NCBI RefSeq assembly: GCF_002483225.1
Contig: NZ_DLHL01000042.1
Coordinates: 1 to 64,000, forward strand
DNA length: 64,000 nt
DNA from: Gemmatimonas sp. UBA7669
Lineage (GTDB): Bacteria; Gemmatimonadota; Gemmatimonadetes; Gemmatimonadales; Gemmatimonadaceae
Direction of reading: 5' to 3'
The notes beneath the pieces are model-generated. The model had not been told where the DNA came from and made no database searches. It saw only the letters and a program-made list of their open reading frames with translations. Below are positions 44,700 through 53,757 of the stretch, one piece after another. The position numbers were made by a program, and so were the translations under genes. Positions within the stretch are counted from its first letter, which is position 1; each line of letters begins with the position of its first letter.

Positions 44700-45364
44700 G
44701 CGTGAACAGCGAAGCACAGCAGCAGGTGCTCGAGAACCGCGATGCAGCGGCACAGGGTGACCGCGCCGAACGTCGTGCCCGTTTCGAGCAGGAGGCGCTG
44801 GTCCATCTCGATGCCCTGTACAGCTTCGCGCTCAAACTCACGCGCTCGCGCGATGATGCCGAAGATCTCGTGTCCGATACCATGCTTCGCGCCATCGAGC
44901 GCTGGGAGCAGTATCACCTCGGGACCAACATCCGCGCCTGGCTGTTCACCATTCTGTACCACGTGTTCGTGAGCCGTACGCGGCGTATCGACTCACGTGA
45001 AGTGCAGCAGCCCAGCGACACGGAAGGTTGGGCGCTGTTCGAAGCCGTGGGCGAGGCCGACCCGGAAGGTCGTTTCTACGACTCCTTCCTCGACGACGAG
45101 ATCACACGGGCCATTCGCGGGTTGCCGGAGGAGTATCGGGCCGCGGTGGTGCTGAGCGATCTCCAGGGACTGCGCTACGGCGAAATCGCACAGGTGCTCG
45201 GTGTGCCCGAGGGCACCGTCAAGTCGCGCCTCTTCCGTGGTCGCCGTCTGCTGCAGCGCAAACTGGCCAATTATGCCGTCGAGATGGGCTACCTGCGCGA
45301 CTCGGTGGTGCGCGCGGTGCTGCAGCCCGCTCCGGCGCCCCGCGCGGCGCTGACAGGCGCCTGA
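44693..45364 (+). CDS. ECF-type RNA polymerase sigma factor
   Basis: 223 aa. Region 2 (DALYSFALKLTRSRDDAEDLVSDT, about residues 40-63, and IRAWLFTILYHVF) binds the -10 element and core enzyme. Region 4 (LPEEYRAAVVLSDLQGLRYGEIAQVLGVPEGTVKSRLFRGRRLL, about 142-185) is an intact helix-turn-helix. It resembles the SigH/SigR-like group in the region 4 pattern. Encoded in the tetR operon with a 7-bp overlap, but no anti-sigma gene lies beside it; the neighbour downstream is convergent. Control may therefore come through the TetR protein. A C-terminal extension of about 30 residues (AVLQPAPAPRAALTGA) is unlike the core family. Confidence 0.9.
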   Translation: MVSVNSEAQQQVLENRDAAAQGDRAERRARFEQEALVHLDALYSFALKLTRSRDDAEDLVSDTMLRAIERWEQYHLGTNIRAWLFTILYHVFVSRTRRIDSREVQQPSDTEGWALFEAVGEADPEGRFYDSFLDDEITRAIRGLPEEYRAAVVLSDLQGLRYGEIAQVLGVPEGTVKSRLFRGRRLLQRKLANYAVEMGYLRDSVVRAVLQPAPAPRAALTGA

Positions 45365-45382
45365 TTCACGAGTGCATCGTAT

Positions 45383-45414
45383 CGGGTCAGTCCGCGAGAT
45401 GACGGGCTGACCCG
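45383..45414. terminator. Hairpin at the sigma/coiled-coil convergent junction
   Basis: CGGGTCAG (45383-45390) and CTGACCCG (45407-45414) are perfect 8-bp arms that overlap the end of the coiled-coil gene. It may serve both convergent transcripts. Confidence 0.35.
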
Positions 45415-46028
45415 GCCAAATCAATGAGCGCGACTTCCACGCGCTCCCCCCAATGACGCAACTGCTCGCGCAACATGGCGAGCTCCTGCCGCGAAGCCGC
45501 GGCCTGCGCGGCTGCGTCATCGTGCATCACGGTGAGTTCCACGACGCGCTCGCGCATCACGGAGAGTTCGCCCAGTGCGGCGTGATGCTCGGTCTCGGTT
45601 GCTTCGAGCAACTCCTGCATGCCGGCCCGCGTCTGCGTGAGCAGTGTGCACATGGCCCGCCAGGCGTCCCGCTCGAGCAGCAGTTGCCGCCGATCCGCCG
45701 CGTCCTCTGCGAGACGATCCCGCAGTCGGGCGAGGCGCTGCACGAGCGTGCCGTTGCCGTTGACCGCCGTGCCGGGGCCCAGCATGGCGAGTGCGGTCTG
45801 CAGGTCGCGCTCGAGTTCGGCGACGCGCCGCGTTTGCTCATCGCGTGCGGCGCGTGTTTCGTCGAGTGTGGCGAGTGCTTCGCGCAGCGCGCGCAACTCC
45901 ACGGCAATACGCCGGACGCCGCGTGCATCGCCTTCGGCCACCAGCCAGCGCAGCGAGGCCACGAAACCCCGCTCCAGTGAGAGCGGGTCGTTTTCCGGTC
46001 CGGGCTGTGCGCTGTACTCGCCGCTCAC
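45387..46028 (-). CDS. Coiled-coil protein
   Basis: 213 aa, nearly all alpha-helical with heptads rich in Ala, Leu, Arg and Glu (RVAELERDLQTALAML; RDRLAEDAADRRQLLLERD). A short central break holds GPGTAVNGNG. No signal peptide or catalytic motif. The GTG start overlaps the stop of the CGNR gene (shared bases 46025-46028), so it is translationally coupled to it and probably acts with it. Function unknown; a scaffold or filament-forming role would fit the composition but is not shown. Confidence 0.72.
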   Translation of the reverse strand: MSGEYSAQPGPENDPLSLERGFVASLRWLVAEGDARGVRRIAVELRALREALATLDETRAARDEQTRRVAELERDLQTALAMLGPGTAVNGNGTLVQRLARLRDRLAEDAADRRQLLLERDAWRAMCTLLTQTRAGMQELLEATETEHHAALGELSVMRERVVELTVMHDDAAAQAAASRQELAMLREQLRHWGERVEVALIDLAGSARHLAD

Positions 46029-46678
46029 GCGCCGCCCAGCGTGCGAGCGCGATGCCGCGCGGCCTTGGCGCGATTGCCGCAGGTGCCCATGTCACACCAG
46101 CGCCGCAGACCGTTCTTGGTGCCGTCGATGAAGACACGATGACAGCGCGGGTCGGCGCAGCGGCGCACGCGGCCCAGCTCCTTCTCGATCAGCGTATCGG
46201 CTGCCGACTCGACAATGGGAATCATGAGGCCCGCAAAGGCGTCGCCGGTGGGCACGAAGATGCGGGTAAACCCACCGCCCGGCGTCGGGTCAAGGCGCCG
46301 CGTGCCGGCGCTGCGGCCCAACACGCGGTTGATTTCGACAATGGCGTCCTCGCGCACCCGCTCCACCTGCTGCCCGCGCTCAGCCAGGGCGCGCAGCGCG
46401 GCGCGCACGCGGCGCGCATCGACGAGGGTGGCGGCGGCCGCAGCCGGTTGCAGCAGCGCGCGACGACGGATGCCGCCCGCGCGCTCCTCGTCCACCACGT
46501 CCTGACTCTGCAGCCAGGTGAGCAGGGCTTCGAAGTCGCGCAGCAAGTCGCCACCGGGGGGCTGTGAGGCCGTGTCGGTGTTGACGAAGTCCAGCCAGAG
46601 ACGGGTTCGCGGGGGAACCGGACCGGGCGCCTGATCGCGCGATTCGGCCCGCCGCGCTTTGGATGAGGTGACGGGCAT
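46025..46678 (-). CDS. CGNR zinc-finger / ABATE domain protein
   Basis: 217 aa. An N-terminal ABATE-type helical domain (about residues 25-150, starting LWLDFVNTDT) is followed by a C-terminal CGNR zinc finger: CADPRCHRVFID ... RRWCDMGTCGNRAKAARHR, with four Cys in CxxxxC and CxxxxC spacing. Such proteins are predicted stress-linked transcription regulators or RNA-binding factors. The gene heads a two-gene unit with the coiled-coil protein. ATG 46678 directly precedes the disordered basic N-terminus. No partner regulator nearby. Confidence 0.88.
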   Translation of the reverse strand: MPVTSSKARRAESRDQAPGPVPPRTRLWLDFVNTDTASQPPGGDLLRDFEALLTWLQSQDVVDEERAGGIRRRALLQPAAAAATLVDARRVRAALRALAERGQQVERVREDAIVEINRVLGRSAGTRRLDPTPGGGFTRIFVPTGDAFAGLMIPIVESAADTLIEKELGRVRRCADPRCHRVFIDGTKNGLRRWCDMGTCGNRAKAARHRARTLGGA

Positions 46679-46779
46679 ATGGTCAAAGCGGTGGATGAGA
46701 GGTTACTTGTCTACGTGGCTGCAAGCAAGCGGCAGCGGGCAAGCGGCCGCGCCTGTTCTCCCGTTTTTGGTGTCGTGCG

Positions 46780-47346
46780 ATGCATCGGCTCTTCCCGGAT
46801 GACGCGGTCGTGGTAGTGGGATCGGGCAATCCCGTCAAACTGGCCGCTGTGCGTGCGGTGCTGGCCTCGGTGAATGCGGCGGTACGCGTGGAGGCCATCG
46901 AAGTCGCCAGCGGTGTGGCGGATCAGCCCATCGGGGACGACGTCACCCAGGCGGGGGCCCGTCAACGCGCGCTGGCCGCGCTGGCCGCCACGCCGCACGC
47001 GCATTTCGGCGTGGGGCTTGAAGGTGGCGTGGTGCGAACGGCCAGCGGCGGATTGCGCACCTGTGCGTGGTGCGTGGTGGTGGATCGCGCCGGCGGTGAA
47101 GGCCTTGGCGGTTCACTGTCCATGCCGCTGCCGGAGCGGGTGGCCGCCCGCATAACGGCGGGAGAGGAACTGGGGCACGCCATGGACGCCGAGGCGCGCA
47201 CGACGGGCACCAAACACGGCCGGGGAGCGGTGGGCATCCTCACGGCCGGTCTGGTGGATCGCCAACGGGCTTATGAACCCATGGTGGCGTATGCGTTCGC
47301 GCCGTGGCTGGCGCCCGAGTTTTACGCGCCTTCGGTGGGGCGATAG
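46780..47346 (+). CDS. Non-canonical purine NTP phosphatase (YjjX/DUF84 family)
   Basis: 188 aa. Predicted to hydrolyse ITP and XTP, keeping deaminated purines out of nucleic acid. The N-terminal motif VGSGNPVKLAAVRAVL and the mid-chain GVGLEGGV are hallmarks of the YjjX/MJ0226-related fold, and the GTKHGRGAVGILT region binds nucleotide. ATG 46780 is preferred. The last 25 bp overlap the convergent UspA gene (47322-47346). Confidence 0.85.
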   Translation: MHRLFPDDAVVVVGSGNPVKLAAVRAVLASVNAAVRVEAIEVASGVADQPIGDDVTQAGARQRALAALAATPHAHFGVGLEGGVVRTASGGLRTCAWCVVVDRAGGEGLGGSLSMPLPERVAARITAGEELGHAMDAEARTTGTKHGRGAVGILTAGLVDRQRAYEPMVAYAFAPWLAPEFYAPSVGR

Positions 47347-48245
47347 ACGAACACGGGCGTGGTGGCGTGACGAATGACTTCGTCGGTCACGCTGCCCAGC
47401 ATGAAGCGCTTGAATCCGCCGCGTCCGTGGGTGGCCAGCGCGATGGCGCCAACCTGACGTGTCTCGGCCAGCTCCACGAGCGCGCGGGCCACACTCATGT
47501 CCGTCACGCAGACGTGTTCGGTGCCCGCGGGCAGTGTGGCGGCGATGCGGGAGAGGTAGTCATCGCGACCCGCCTCTTCGGCCCGCAGCGCCGAGTCGTC
47601 GGCGAGCAGGGCTTCGGCGCCAAATGGGGCCATGGGAATGGCGTGCGGGACGGTGACACCGGCCAGCAGGAGCGGTACGCCAACAGCCGCCGCGAAGGCC
47701 TGGGCGTGTGGCAGCATGGCTTCGGAGAACGGGGAGCCGTCGAGTCCGCAGAGCAGCGGTGCGGTGGGCAGTGGCGCCGCGTCGTCGGGCGTGGCGTCCC
47801 CGCTGCCGCGCACGAGGTACACCGGCGCCGTGGCGCGCGTCAGGAAGGCCGAGGCCACGGAGCCCACCCGCAGTCGCTCGAAACCGCTGCGTCCATGCGT
47901 GGTCATGATGGTGAGATCCACCGCATGACGCTGGCTGAATTCCTCGAGCGCCTCGACCACCGTGCCTTCGAGTACTTCCCCGTCGGCCGTGAGGCCCTGT
48001 GCGCGCAGGTGCGCCACGGTGGCCGCCAGCACCTCGGCATCGCGTTCGCGCTGCGACTGCACGAGCTCCTGATCGAAGACCGGGATGGCGACCTCGCCGG
48101 GCACAAAGGGGATGTACGCACTCGGGTCGTGCACGAGCGCGAGTTGAATGCGGGCGCCGGTGCGACGCGCGATGGCGGCGGCAACGGGCAGGGCCCGCGC
48201 ACTCAGCGCGGAGCCGTCGACAGGCACAAAGAGAGTCCGGTACAT
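47322..48245 (-). CDS. Tandem UspA-domain universal stress protein
   Basis: 307 aa made of two Usp domains. Domain 1 (about residues 1-150) begins YRTLFVPVDGSALSARAL and ends with the ATP-binding motif HGRSGFERLRVGSVA. Domain 2 (about 155-300) begins LLCGLDGSPFSEAML and ends HGRGGFKRFMLGSVT. Both carry the G-x2-G-x9-G-S/T ATP motif, so nucleotide binding is likely. The role would be in stress survival. ATG 48245 starts right at the domain; in-frame starts at 48260 and further upstream are possible. Confidence 0.92.
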   Translation of the reverse strand: MYRTLFVPVDGSALSARALPVAAAIARRTGARIQLALVHDPSAYIPFVPGEVAIPVFDQELVQSQRERDAEVLAATVAHLRAQGLTADGEVLEGTVVEALEEFSQRHAVDLTIMTTHGRSGFERLRVGSVASAFLTRATAPVYLVRGSGDATPDDAAPLPTAPLLCGLDGSPFSEAMLPHAQAFAAAVGVPLLLAGVTVPHAIPMAPFGAEALLADDSALRAEEAGRDDYLSRIAATLPAGTEHVCVTDMSVARALVELAETRQVGAIALATHGRGGFKRFMLGSVTDEVIRHATTPVFVYRPTEGA

Positions 48246-48370
48246 AGCTTGAGGGTGCATCCGTGACGGCGATTCGGCCAGTGGGAGATCCCCGACAGCG
48301 GGGGATTCGACTGCGCCGTTACATGGCCGTTCCTTCGTTGTTCCTTCGCTCATGGTTCCCAGAACACCAC

Positions 48371-48850
48371 ATGACCGGTCGCCCCTTCGAAGTTGTTGAA
48401 CATGTGCGCTGGGCCGACGTGGACCTGGCCGGCATCATGCGCTTCAGCGCCGTGCCCCGCTTTGTGGAGCTGGCGGAGCAGGAACTCATGCGTGCGGCGG
48501 GCTATCCGTACTCGCGGCTGATGGATCACCCGAGCTTCTGGATGCCGCGGCGCCAGTTGCTGGTGGACTATCTCGCACCGGCCCGTCTGGACGAGGCGCT
48601 GACGCTGGTGACCTATGTGCCGCGCTTTGGTGAGTCGTCGCTGACCCTGCACGTGGATTTGTATGGCACGGGCGGGCGCGCCGTGGCCACCACCGCCATG
48701 GTCCTGGTGTGTGTCAACGCACAGGACTTTCGCACACAGCCCCTGCCGGAGGAGTATCGCCGGGTGTTGGAGCCCTACGCCTGTCCGGTGGAGTTGGCGC
48801 GTGCGCCACGTGCAGGCAGCGCCTCACGCGAGACCCCCGGCGTCCGCTAG
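48371..48850 (+). CDS. Hotdog-fold acyl-CoA thioesterase
   Basis: 159 aa of the 4-hydroxybenzoyl-CoA thioesterase type. The catalytic-region motif is RWADVDLAGIMRFSAVPRFVELAEQELM (about residues 12-39), with the Asp of ADVDLAG taking the nucleophile-activating place. The beta-hotdog (LVDYLAPARLDEALTLVTYV) follows. ATG 48371 fits the typical family start; earlier in-frame codons lie between genes. Substrate unknown. It precedes ispH on the same strand with a 9-bp gap, so the two may be co-transcribed. Confidence 0.85.
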   Translation: MTGRPFEVVEHVRWADVDLAGIMRFSAVPRFVELAEQELMRAAGYPYSRLMDHPSFWMPRRQLLVDYLAPARLDEALTLVTYVPRFGESSLTLHVDLYGTGGRAVATTAMVLVCVNAQDFRTQPLPEEYRRVLEPYACPVELARAPRAGSASRETPGVR

Positions 48851-48859
48851 ATTTCCCGG

Positions 48860-50113
48860 ATGGCTTCCACTCCATCCTCCGCCGACCCGACGTACGTTCG
48901 CAAGGGCTTCGGGCTCAAGGCCGAAGTACAGGACACCCTGGCCGCCGATTACAACGGCCGGCTGGTGGATCTGCTGCGCGAGCGCGACTACCACCTCGAG
49001 GTGGGCGACACCACCATCCGGCTGGCCCGGGAGTTCGGGTTCTGCTACGGCGTGGAGCGTGCGGTGGACTACGCCTATCAAACCCGCCGCAAGTTTCCCG
49101 ATCGTCGCATTTTTCTCGCGGGTGAGATCATCCACAACCCACACGTGAACGAGAAGCTGCGCGAGATGGGGGTGGAGTTTCTCTCGGCGAGTGGCAAGGG
49201 CTTCGACTATTCGCCGGTTGCCGCACAGGATGTGGTCATTCTGCCGGCGTTCGGCGTGACCATTCAGGACTTCCAGACGTTGCGGGAGTTGGGCTGTGTG
49301 GTGGTCGACACCACCTGCGGCTCGGTGCTGAACGTGTGGAAGCGTGTGGAGGCGTATGCGCGCGACGGCTACACCTCGCTCATTCACGGCAAGTACTACC
49401 ACGAAGAGACGCGCGCCACCGCCTCACAGGTGGAGAAGTACCCCGGCGGCCAATACCTCGTGGTGCGGGACATGGACGAGGCGGAGCTGGTGATGGACTA
49501 CATCGAAGCGCGCGCCGGCCTGCCGACGACACGCGCGCCCCTCTCGCGTGCCGCGTTCCTCGAGAAGTTTGCCGTGGCCGCCAGCGATGGTTTTGACCCG
49601 GATGTGCATCTGGCGCGCATTGGTGTGGCCAACCAGACCACGATGCTCGCACGCGAGTCGCTGGCCATTGGTGCGGCGGTAGGCGAGGCCATGGTGCGCG
49701 CGTACGGTCCCGCGCATCGCGAGGCCCATTTCCGCACCTTCGATACCATCTGCAGCGCCACGCAGGACCGACAGGATGCCGTCAAGGAGTTGCTGCAGGA
49801 GCCGATTGACCTGATGGTGGTGGTGGGCGGTTACAACTCCAGCAACACCATCTCGCTGGCCGCGTTGTGTGCGGAGCAGGTGCCCACGTATCACATTGCC
49901 GATCCCGACGACATCGACGTGGGGGGCAATGCGGTGCGCTATCGCCGCATCGACAAGCACCATCACGAAGACACGATGTCGCCGTGGCTGCCCACCAGCG
50001 GTCCGCTGCGGGTGGGCATCACGGCCGGTGCCAGCACGCCCAACAACAAGATCGAGCAGGCGGTGGCGCGTGTCTTTCTGCTGCGCGGTGTGAATCCCGC
50101 GGCTATCGCCTGA
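48860..50113 (+). CDS. ispH: 4-Hydroxy-3-methylbut-2-enyl diphosphate reductase
   Basis: Last enzyme of the MEP pathway, producing isopentenyl and dimethylallyl diphosphate; 417 aa. The three Cys ligands of the [4Fe-4S] cluster are in FGFCYGV (about residue 61), DTTCGSV (about 153) and DTICSATQ (about 297). The catalytic Glu and Thr region is NQTTM. The N-terminal extension of about 40 residues and the insert PTTRAPLSRAAFLEKFAVA make it resemble the long plant/cyanobacterial type rather than the 310-residue E. coli form. ATG 48860 is preferred. A hairpin follows 8 bp after the stop. Confidence 0.93.
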   Translation: MASTPSSADPTYVRKGFGLKAEVQDTLAADYNGRLVDLLRERDYHLEVGDTTIRLAREFGFCYGVERAVDYAYQTRRKFPDRRIFLAGEIIHNPHVNEKLREMGVEFLSASGKGFDYSPVAAQDVVILPAFGVTIQDFQTLRELGCVVVDTTCGSVLNVWKRVEAYARDGYTSLIHGKYYHEETRATASQVEKYPGGQYLVVRDMDEAELVMDYIEARAGLPTTRAPLSRAAFLEKFAVAASDGFDPDVHLARIGVANQTTMLARESLAIGAAVGEAMVRAYGPAHREAHFRTFDTICSATQDRQDAVKELLQEPIDLMVVVGGYNSSNTISLAALCAEQVPTYHIADPDDIDVGGNAVRYRRIDKHHHEDTMSPWLPTSGPLRVGITAGASTPNNKIEQAVARVFLLRGVNPAAIA

Positions 50114-50121
50114 CGGACACG

Positions 50122-50190
50122 GTGTGCGCCCTCAGGCGCACACGATCAGGCGTTCGCCCTCAGGCGTACGTCCTCAGGCGTACGTCCTCA
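50122..50190. repeat. Terminator hairpin plus 14-bp tandem repeat at the thiolase 3' end
   Basis: GTGTGCGCC-CTCA-GGCGCACAC (50122-50143) is a perfect 9-bp hairpin between convergent ispH and thiolase. Next to it about five units of 14 bp (minus strand GACGTACGCCTGAG, with variants) run into the thiolase stop, so its last codons and stop are copied several times. The hairpin unit is itself a diverged copy. Confidence 0.8.
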
Positions 50191-51354
50191 GGCGTACACC
50201 TCGAAGATGCCGGCGGCGCCCATGCCGCCGCCGATGCACATGGTGACCATGCCGTAGCCGCCACCGCGTCGGCGCAGTTCGTGAATGAGCTGCGTGGTGA
50301 GTTTGGCGCCGGTGGCGCCCAGCGGATGGCCGAGCGCGATGGCCCCACCGTTCACGTTGATGATGTCGGTGGGCATATCGAGTTCCTTGATGACGGCCAG
50401 GGCCTGCGCGGCAAAGGCCTCATTGAACTCGATGAGTTTGAGGTCGGCCAGCGTGATTCCCGCACGCTTGAGCGCCTTGGGCACCGCCTTGATGGGTCCT
50501 ACGCCCATGATGTCCGGGTCTACTCCGCCCACTCCGAAACTCACGAAACGCGCGAGTGGCACAAGGCCCTGCGCTTTGGCCGCGCTTGCCGACATGACCA
50601 GCACGGCGGCCGCGCCGTCGGAATAGGGGCTGGCATTGCCGGCCGTCACGGAACCCGTGGGCACGAACGCCGGTCGCAGCTTGGCGAGGCCCTCGGCCGT
50701 GGTGTCGAGACGTGGGCATTCGTCCACGGCAAACACGCGCTCGCTCACGGTCTTCTTCGCACCCTCCCAGCGGTACTGCGGCACGGCGATGGGCACGATT
50801 TCGTCGGCAAACACACCGCGTGCCAGTGCATCGGCCGCCTTCTGCTGACTGTGCAGCGCAAATGCGTCCTGCTGTTCACGCGTGATGCCCCAGCGCTTTG
50901 CCACCCGTTCGGCCGTGAAGCCCATGCCGATGTAGGACTCCACGATTTCCGGTGAGAGTCGCGCGTTGTAGCCCGACATGGGCACCTGCGACATCATCTC
51001 GATGCCGCCGGCCAGCACCGCGTCGCCCTGGCCCGCCCCAACGGCTTGCGCGGCGTAGGCCACCGCCTGCAATCCACTGGAACAGAAGCGATTGATGGTG
51101 GCGGCTGCCGTTTCCACGGGAAAGCCGCCACGCAACCACGCCAGTCGCGCATGATTGAGGCCCTGCGAGGCCTCCGGCATGGCGCAGCCCCACTGCACGT
51201 CTTCCACGCTGGCCGGATTGACGCCGGCCCGTTCCATGGCCGCACGCATGACGGCCGACGATACATCCACCGGATGCACGGTGGCCAGCGCGCCATCGGC
51301 CTTGCCACGGGCCACGGCCGTGCGCGCGCAACTCACGATCACGACTTCAGTCAT
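50188..51354 (-). CDS. Acetyl-CoA acyltransferase (thiolase), FadA-type
   Basis: 388-aa thiolase that cleaves 3-ketoacyl-CoA in beta-oxidation. The acylation Cys is in NRFCSSGLQAV (about residue 87), NEAFAAQAL gives the oxyanion region, the His is in GHPLGATGA and the second Cys in CIGGGMGAAG near the C-terminus. All are conserved. ATG 51354 (MTEVVIVSCARTAV) matches the family start. It lies 17 bp downstream of the hydroxyacyl-CoA dehydrogenase gene and forms a two-gene operon with it, like B. subtilis fadN-fadA. Its 3' end is part of a tandem repeat. Confidence 0.94.
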   Translation of the reverse strand: MTEVVIVSCARTAVARGKADGALATVHPVDVSSAVMRAAMERAGVNPASVEDVQWGCAMPEASQGLNHARLAWLRGGFPVETAAATINRFCSSGLQAVAYAAQAVGAGQGDAVLAGGIEMMSQVPMSGYNARLSPEIVESYIGMGFTAERVAKRWGITREQQDAFALHSQQKAADALARGVFADEIVPIAVPQYRWEGAKKTVSERVFAVDECPRLDTTAEGLAKLRPAFVPTGSVTAGNASPYSDGAAAVLVMSASAAKAQGLVPLARFVSFGVGGVDPDIMGVGPIKAVPKALKRAGITLADLKLIEFNEAFAAQALAVIKELDMPTDIINVNGGAIALGHPLGATGAKLTTQLIHELRRRGGGYGMVTMCIGGGMGAAGIFEVYA

Positions 51355-51371
51355 CGATCTGCTCCTCGCGC

Positions 51372-53684
51372 TCAGTTGCGCAGCGGCTTGCCGGTCTTGA
51401 GGGTGTAGGCGATGCGCTCCTGCGTTTCCTTTGTGCCCAGCAAGGACAGGAAGTGCTCGCGCTCGAGGTCCAGCAGGTCGGTTTCCGTCACATCGCGCGG
51501 AGCACCATCGCCTCCGCACAGCACCTGCGCAACGGCGCGGCCCACCCGCACATCGTGCGCACTGGCCTGTCCCGCTTCGTGCGCGGCCCAGAGCGCGTAC
51601 TCGAGATTGCCGAGTCCCTCGCGGCCAAGGGCGCGCACGGTTCGCTCGGTTGGTGGGAGGTAGCCGGGTGCGAGGTCGAGCACACGTTGCTTGGCATCAG
51701 CCAACTGATGATCGCGGTTCATGCTGATGCGATCACTCTGACGGAGATAGCCGAGACTGCGGGCCTCATGCGCCGAGGTGCTGGTGGTGGCAAATGCAAT
51801 GAGCTTGAACGCGCGCTTGACTGCGGCAAACAGATCGAGTTCCTCGTACTGCTGCAGCTCGCCGGTGAAGCGCATGAGCAGTTCCTTGGTGCCGCCACCT
51901 CCAGGCAAGAGGCCCACACCCACTTCCACGAGGCCCATGTAGGTCTCGGCATGCGCCTGCACCGCATCGGCGTGCAGCGTGACTTCGGCGCCACCACCCA
52001 GCGTCATGCCGGCCGGGGCGACAACCACCGGGAACGGCGCGCGCCGAATGGACATGGTGGCATCCTGAAACGCCTTGATGGAGGCTTCGATGTCCTCCCA
52101 TGCGCCGGCCGCCACGGCAAATGACACGAGCGACAGATCGGCGCCAACGCTGAACGCGCGTGCGTCTTCGTTGCCGATGACGAGGCCGTTGAAGCCCAGC
52201 TTCTCCACCTTGCGCAGCGCACTGGCCAGGCCGTCGAGCACGCCCTGGCCGAGGCTGTTCATCTTGGAGCGGAACTCGAAGCAGGCCACGCCGTCGCCCA
52301 TGTCCAGCAGGCGCGACAGGCCGTTGTCTTCGAGCACACGACCGGTCTGCGCCATGGCCGCGAGCGAGACGCGACCCGGCACGGCCGGAATGCTTTCGTA
52401 ATTCCCGTCGAAGGTGAGCGCTTCGTCGCCCTTGTAGAACGCGCCCTGCGCGTGCTCGAGCAGGGCCGGTACGTCGCGTCCTTCCGCACCGAACTCGGCG
52501 CGCAACCAGTCGAGTCCGAGCGCGTCCATGATCTGAAACGGGCCAGCCTCCCAGCCGTACCCCCACTCCATGGCGCGATCGATGGCGACGAGATCGTAGG
52601 CCAACTGCGGCGCGAGTGTGAGCGTGTAGTGCGCCACGTCGGCGAGATGATCGCGCAGGAAGGCGCCGTGTGCCCCAGGCAGCTTGACCGCCGCCTTCAG
52701 CCGCTGCGCGAGGGGCATGCGAATGAGCTGACCGATCTCGCCGCCTTCGAGCCGCTGCTGCGGCACGTACTCGCCGGTCTTCCAGTCGAAAGTGAAGGTG
52801 CCGTCTTTCGCCTTGCGATAGAATCCGCCGCCGGTCTTGTCACCCAGCTTGCCGGTGGCGACCAGTTGGTCGCCCACCCACGCGGGCATGGCAAAGTCTT
52901 CGCCGGTGGCCGCGCCGATGCCGCGCGTGACATGCTGCAGCACATCGATACCGGTGAGGTCACCGGTGCGAAAGGTGGCCGTGCGCGCGCGTCCAATGAG
53001 CGCGCCCGTCAGCCCGTCCACTTCGTCGATGCTGAGCCCGTGCTGCTCCATGCGGCGCATGGTGGCCACCATGCCGTAGACGCCAAGTCGATTGGCCACA
53101 AAGCCCGGGACATCCTTCGCAATGACGATGCCCTTGCCCAGCGTGCGCTCGGCGAAGGCGCGCATGGCCCCGATGACGGCCGGATCAGTGTCCGGAGTGG
53201 GGATGAGCTCGAGCAAGTGCATGTAGCGCGGCGGATTGAAGAAGTGCGCGCCGAGGAAGCGGCGGCGGAACTTCTCTCCGCGTCCGTCGAGCAATACGGC
53301 CATGGGGATGCCCGAGGTGTTGCTCGAGATGATGGCCGTCGGCTTCATGAGCGCTTCGATGCGCGCGAACAGCGCCTGCTTGGGGGCGGGCTGCTCGATG
53401 ATGGCCTCGACGATCCAGTCGCACTCGGCCAGCCAGGCGAGATGGTCTTCGGTGTTGCCGGGGCGCACACGCGCGGCGGCACTGGCGTCCATGAACGCCG
53501 CGGGCTTGGCCTTGAGGGTCTTCTGCAGGCCGTTGCGCGCCGGGGCGCTGCGATTGGGCGAGGCTGGATCAGGGTCGCCGGGGATGTCGAGCAGCACCAC
53601 GCGGCAACCCGCGGACGCTGCCAGTGCGGCGATGCCACTTCCCATGGCGCCGGCGCCCACCACGCCGACGGTCGTCACACGCAT
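51372..53684 (-). CDS. 3-Hydroxyacyl-CoA dehydrogenase / enoyl-CoA hydratase (FadN-type)
   Basis: 770-aa bifunctional beta-oxidation enzyme. The N-terminal NAD-binding fold begins VGVVGAGAMGSGIA. The dehydrogenase domain contains HFFNPP and the C-terminal 3HCDH part. An enoyl-CoA hydratase domain (about residues 460-700) follows with the region GLVIGNEDARAFSVGADLSL and GMTLGGGAE. This order (dehydrogenase first, hydratase last) matches FadN of B. subtilis rather than FadB of E. coli. ATG 53684 is at the Rossmann fold. The hydratase part looks divergent, so its activity is less sure. Upstream partner of the thiolase. Confidence 0.9.
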   Translation of the reverse strand: MRVTTVGVVGAGAMGSGIAALAASAGCRVVLLDIPGDPDPASPNRSAPARNGLQKTLKAKPAAFMDASAAARVRPGNTEDHLAWLAECDWIVEAIIEQPAPKQALFARIEALMKPTAIISSNTSGIPMAVLLDGRGEKFRRRFLGAHFFNPPRYMHLLELIPTPDTDPAVIGAMRAFAERTLGKGIVIAKDVPGFVANRLGVYGMVATMRRMEQHGLSIDEVDGLTGALIGRARTATFRTGDLTGIDVLQHVTRGIGAATGEDFAMPAWVGDQLVATGKLGDKTGGGFYRKAKDGTFTFDWKTGEYVPQQRLEGGEIGQLIRMPLAQRLKAAVKLPGAHGAFLRDHLADVAHYTLTLAPQLAYDLVAIDRAMEWGYGWEAGPFQIMDALGLDWLRAEFGAEGRDVPALLEHAQGAFYKGDEALTFDGNYESIPAVPGRVSLAAMAQTGRVLEDNGLSRLLDMGDGVACFEFRSKMNSLGQGVLDGLASALRKVEKLGFNGLVIGNEDARAFSVGADLSLVSFAVAAGAWEDIEASIKAFQDATMSIRRAPFPVVVAPAGMTLGGGAEVTLHADAVQAHAETYMGLVEVGVGLLPGGGGTKELLMRFTGELQQYEELDLFAAVKRAFKLIAFATTSTSAHEARSLGYLRQSDRISMNRDHQLADAKQRVLDLAPGYLPPTERTVRALGREGLGNLEYALWAAHEAGQASAHDVRVGRAVAQVLCGGDGAPRDVTETDLLDLEREHFLSLLGTKETQERIAYTLKTGKPLRN

Positions 53685-53757
53685 ACAGGGCTCTCTCCGT
53701 GAGGGATACCATGGAAACTCCGATGCGGAGCGCGGGGAGGGAAGGGGGAAAACGCAA

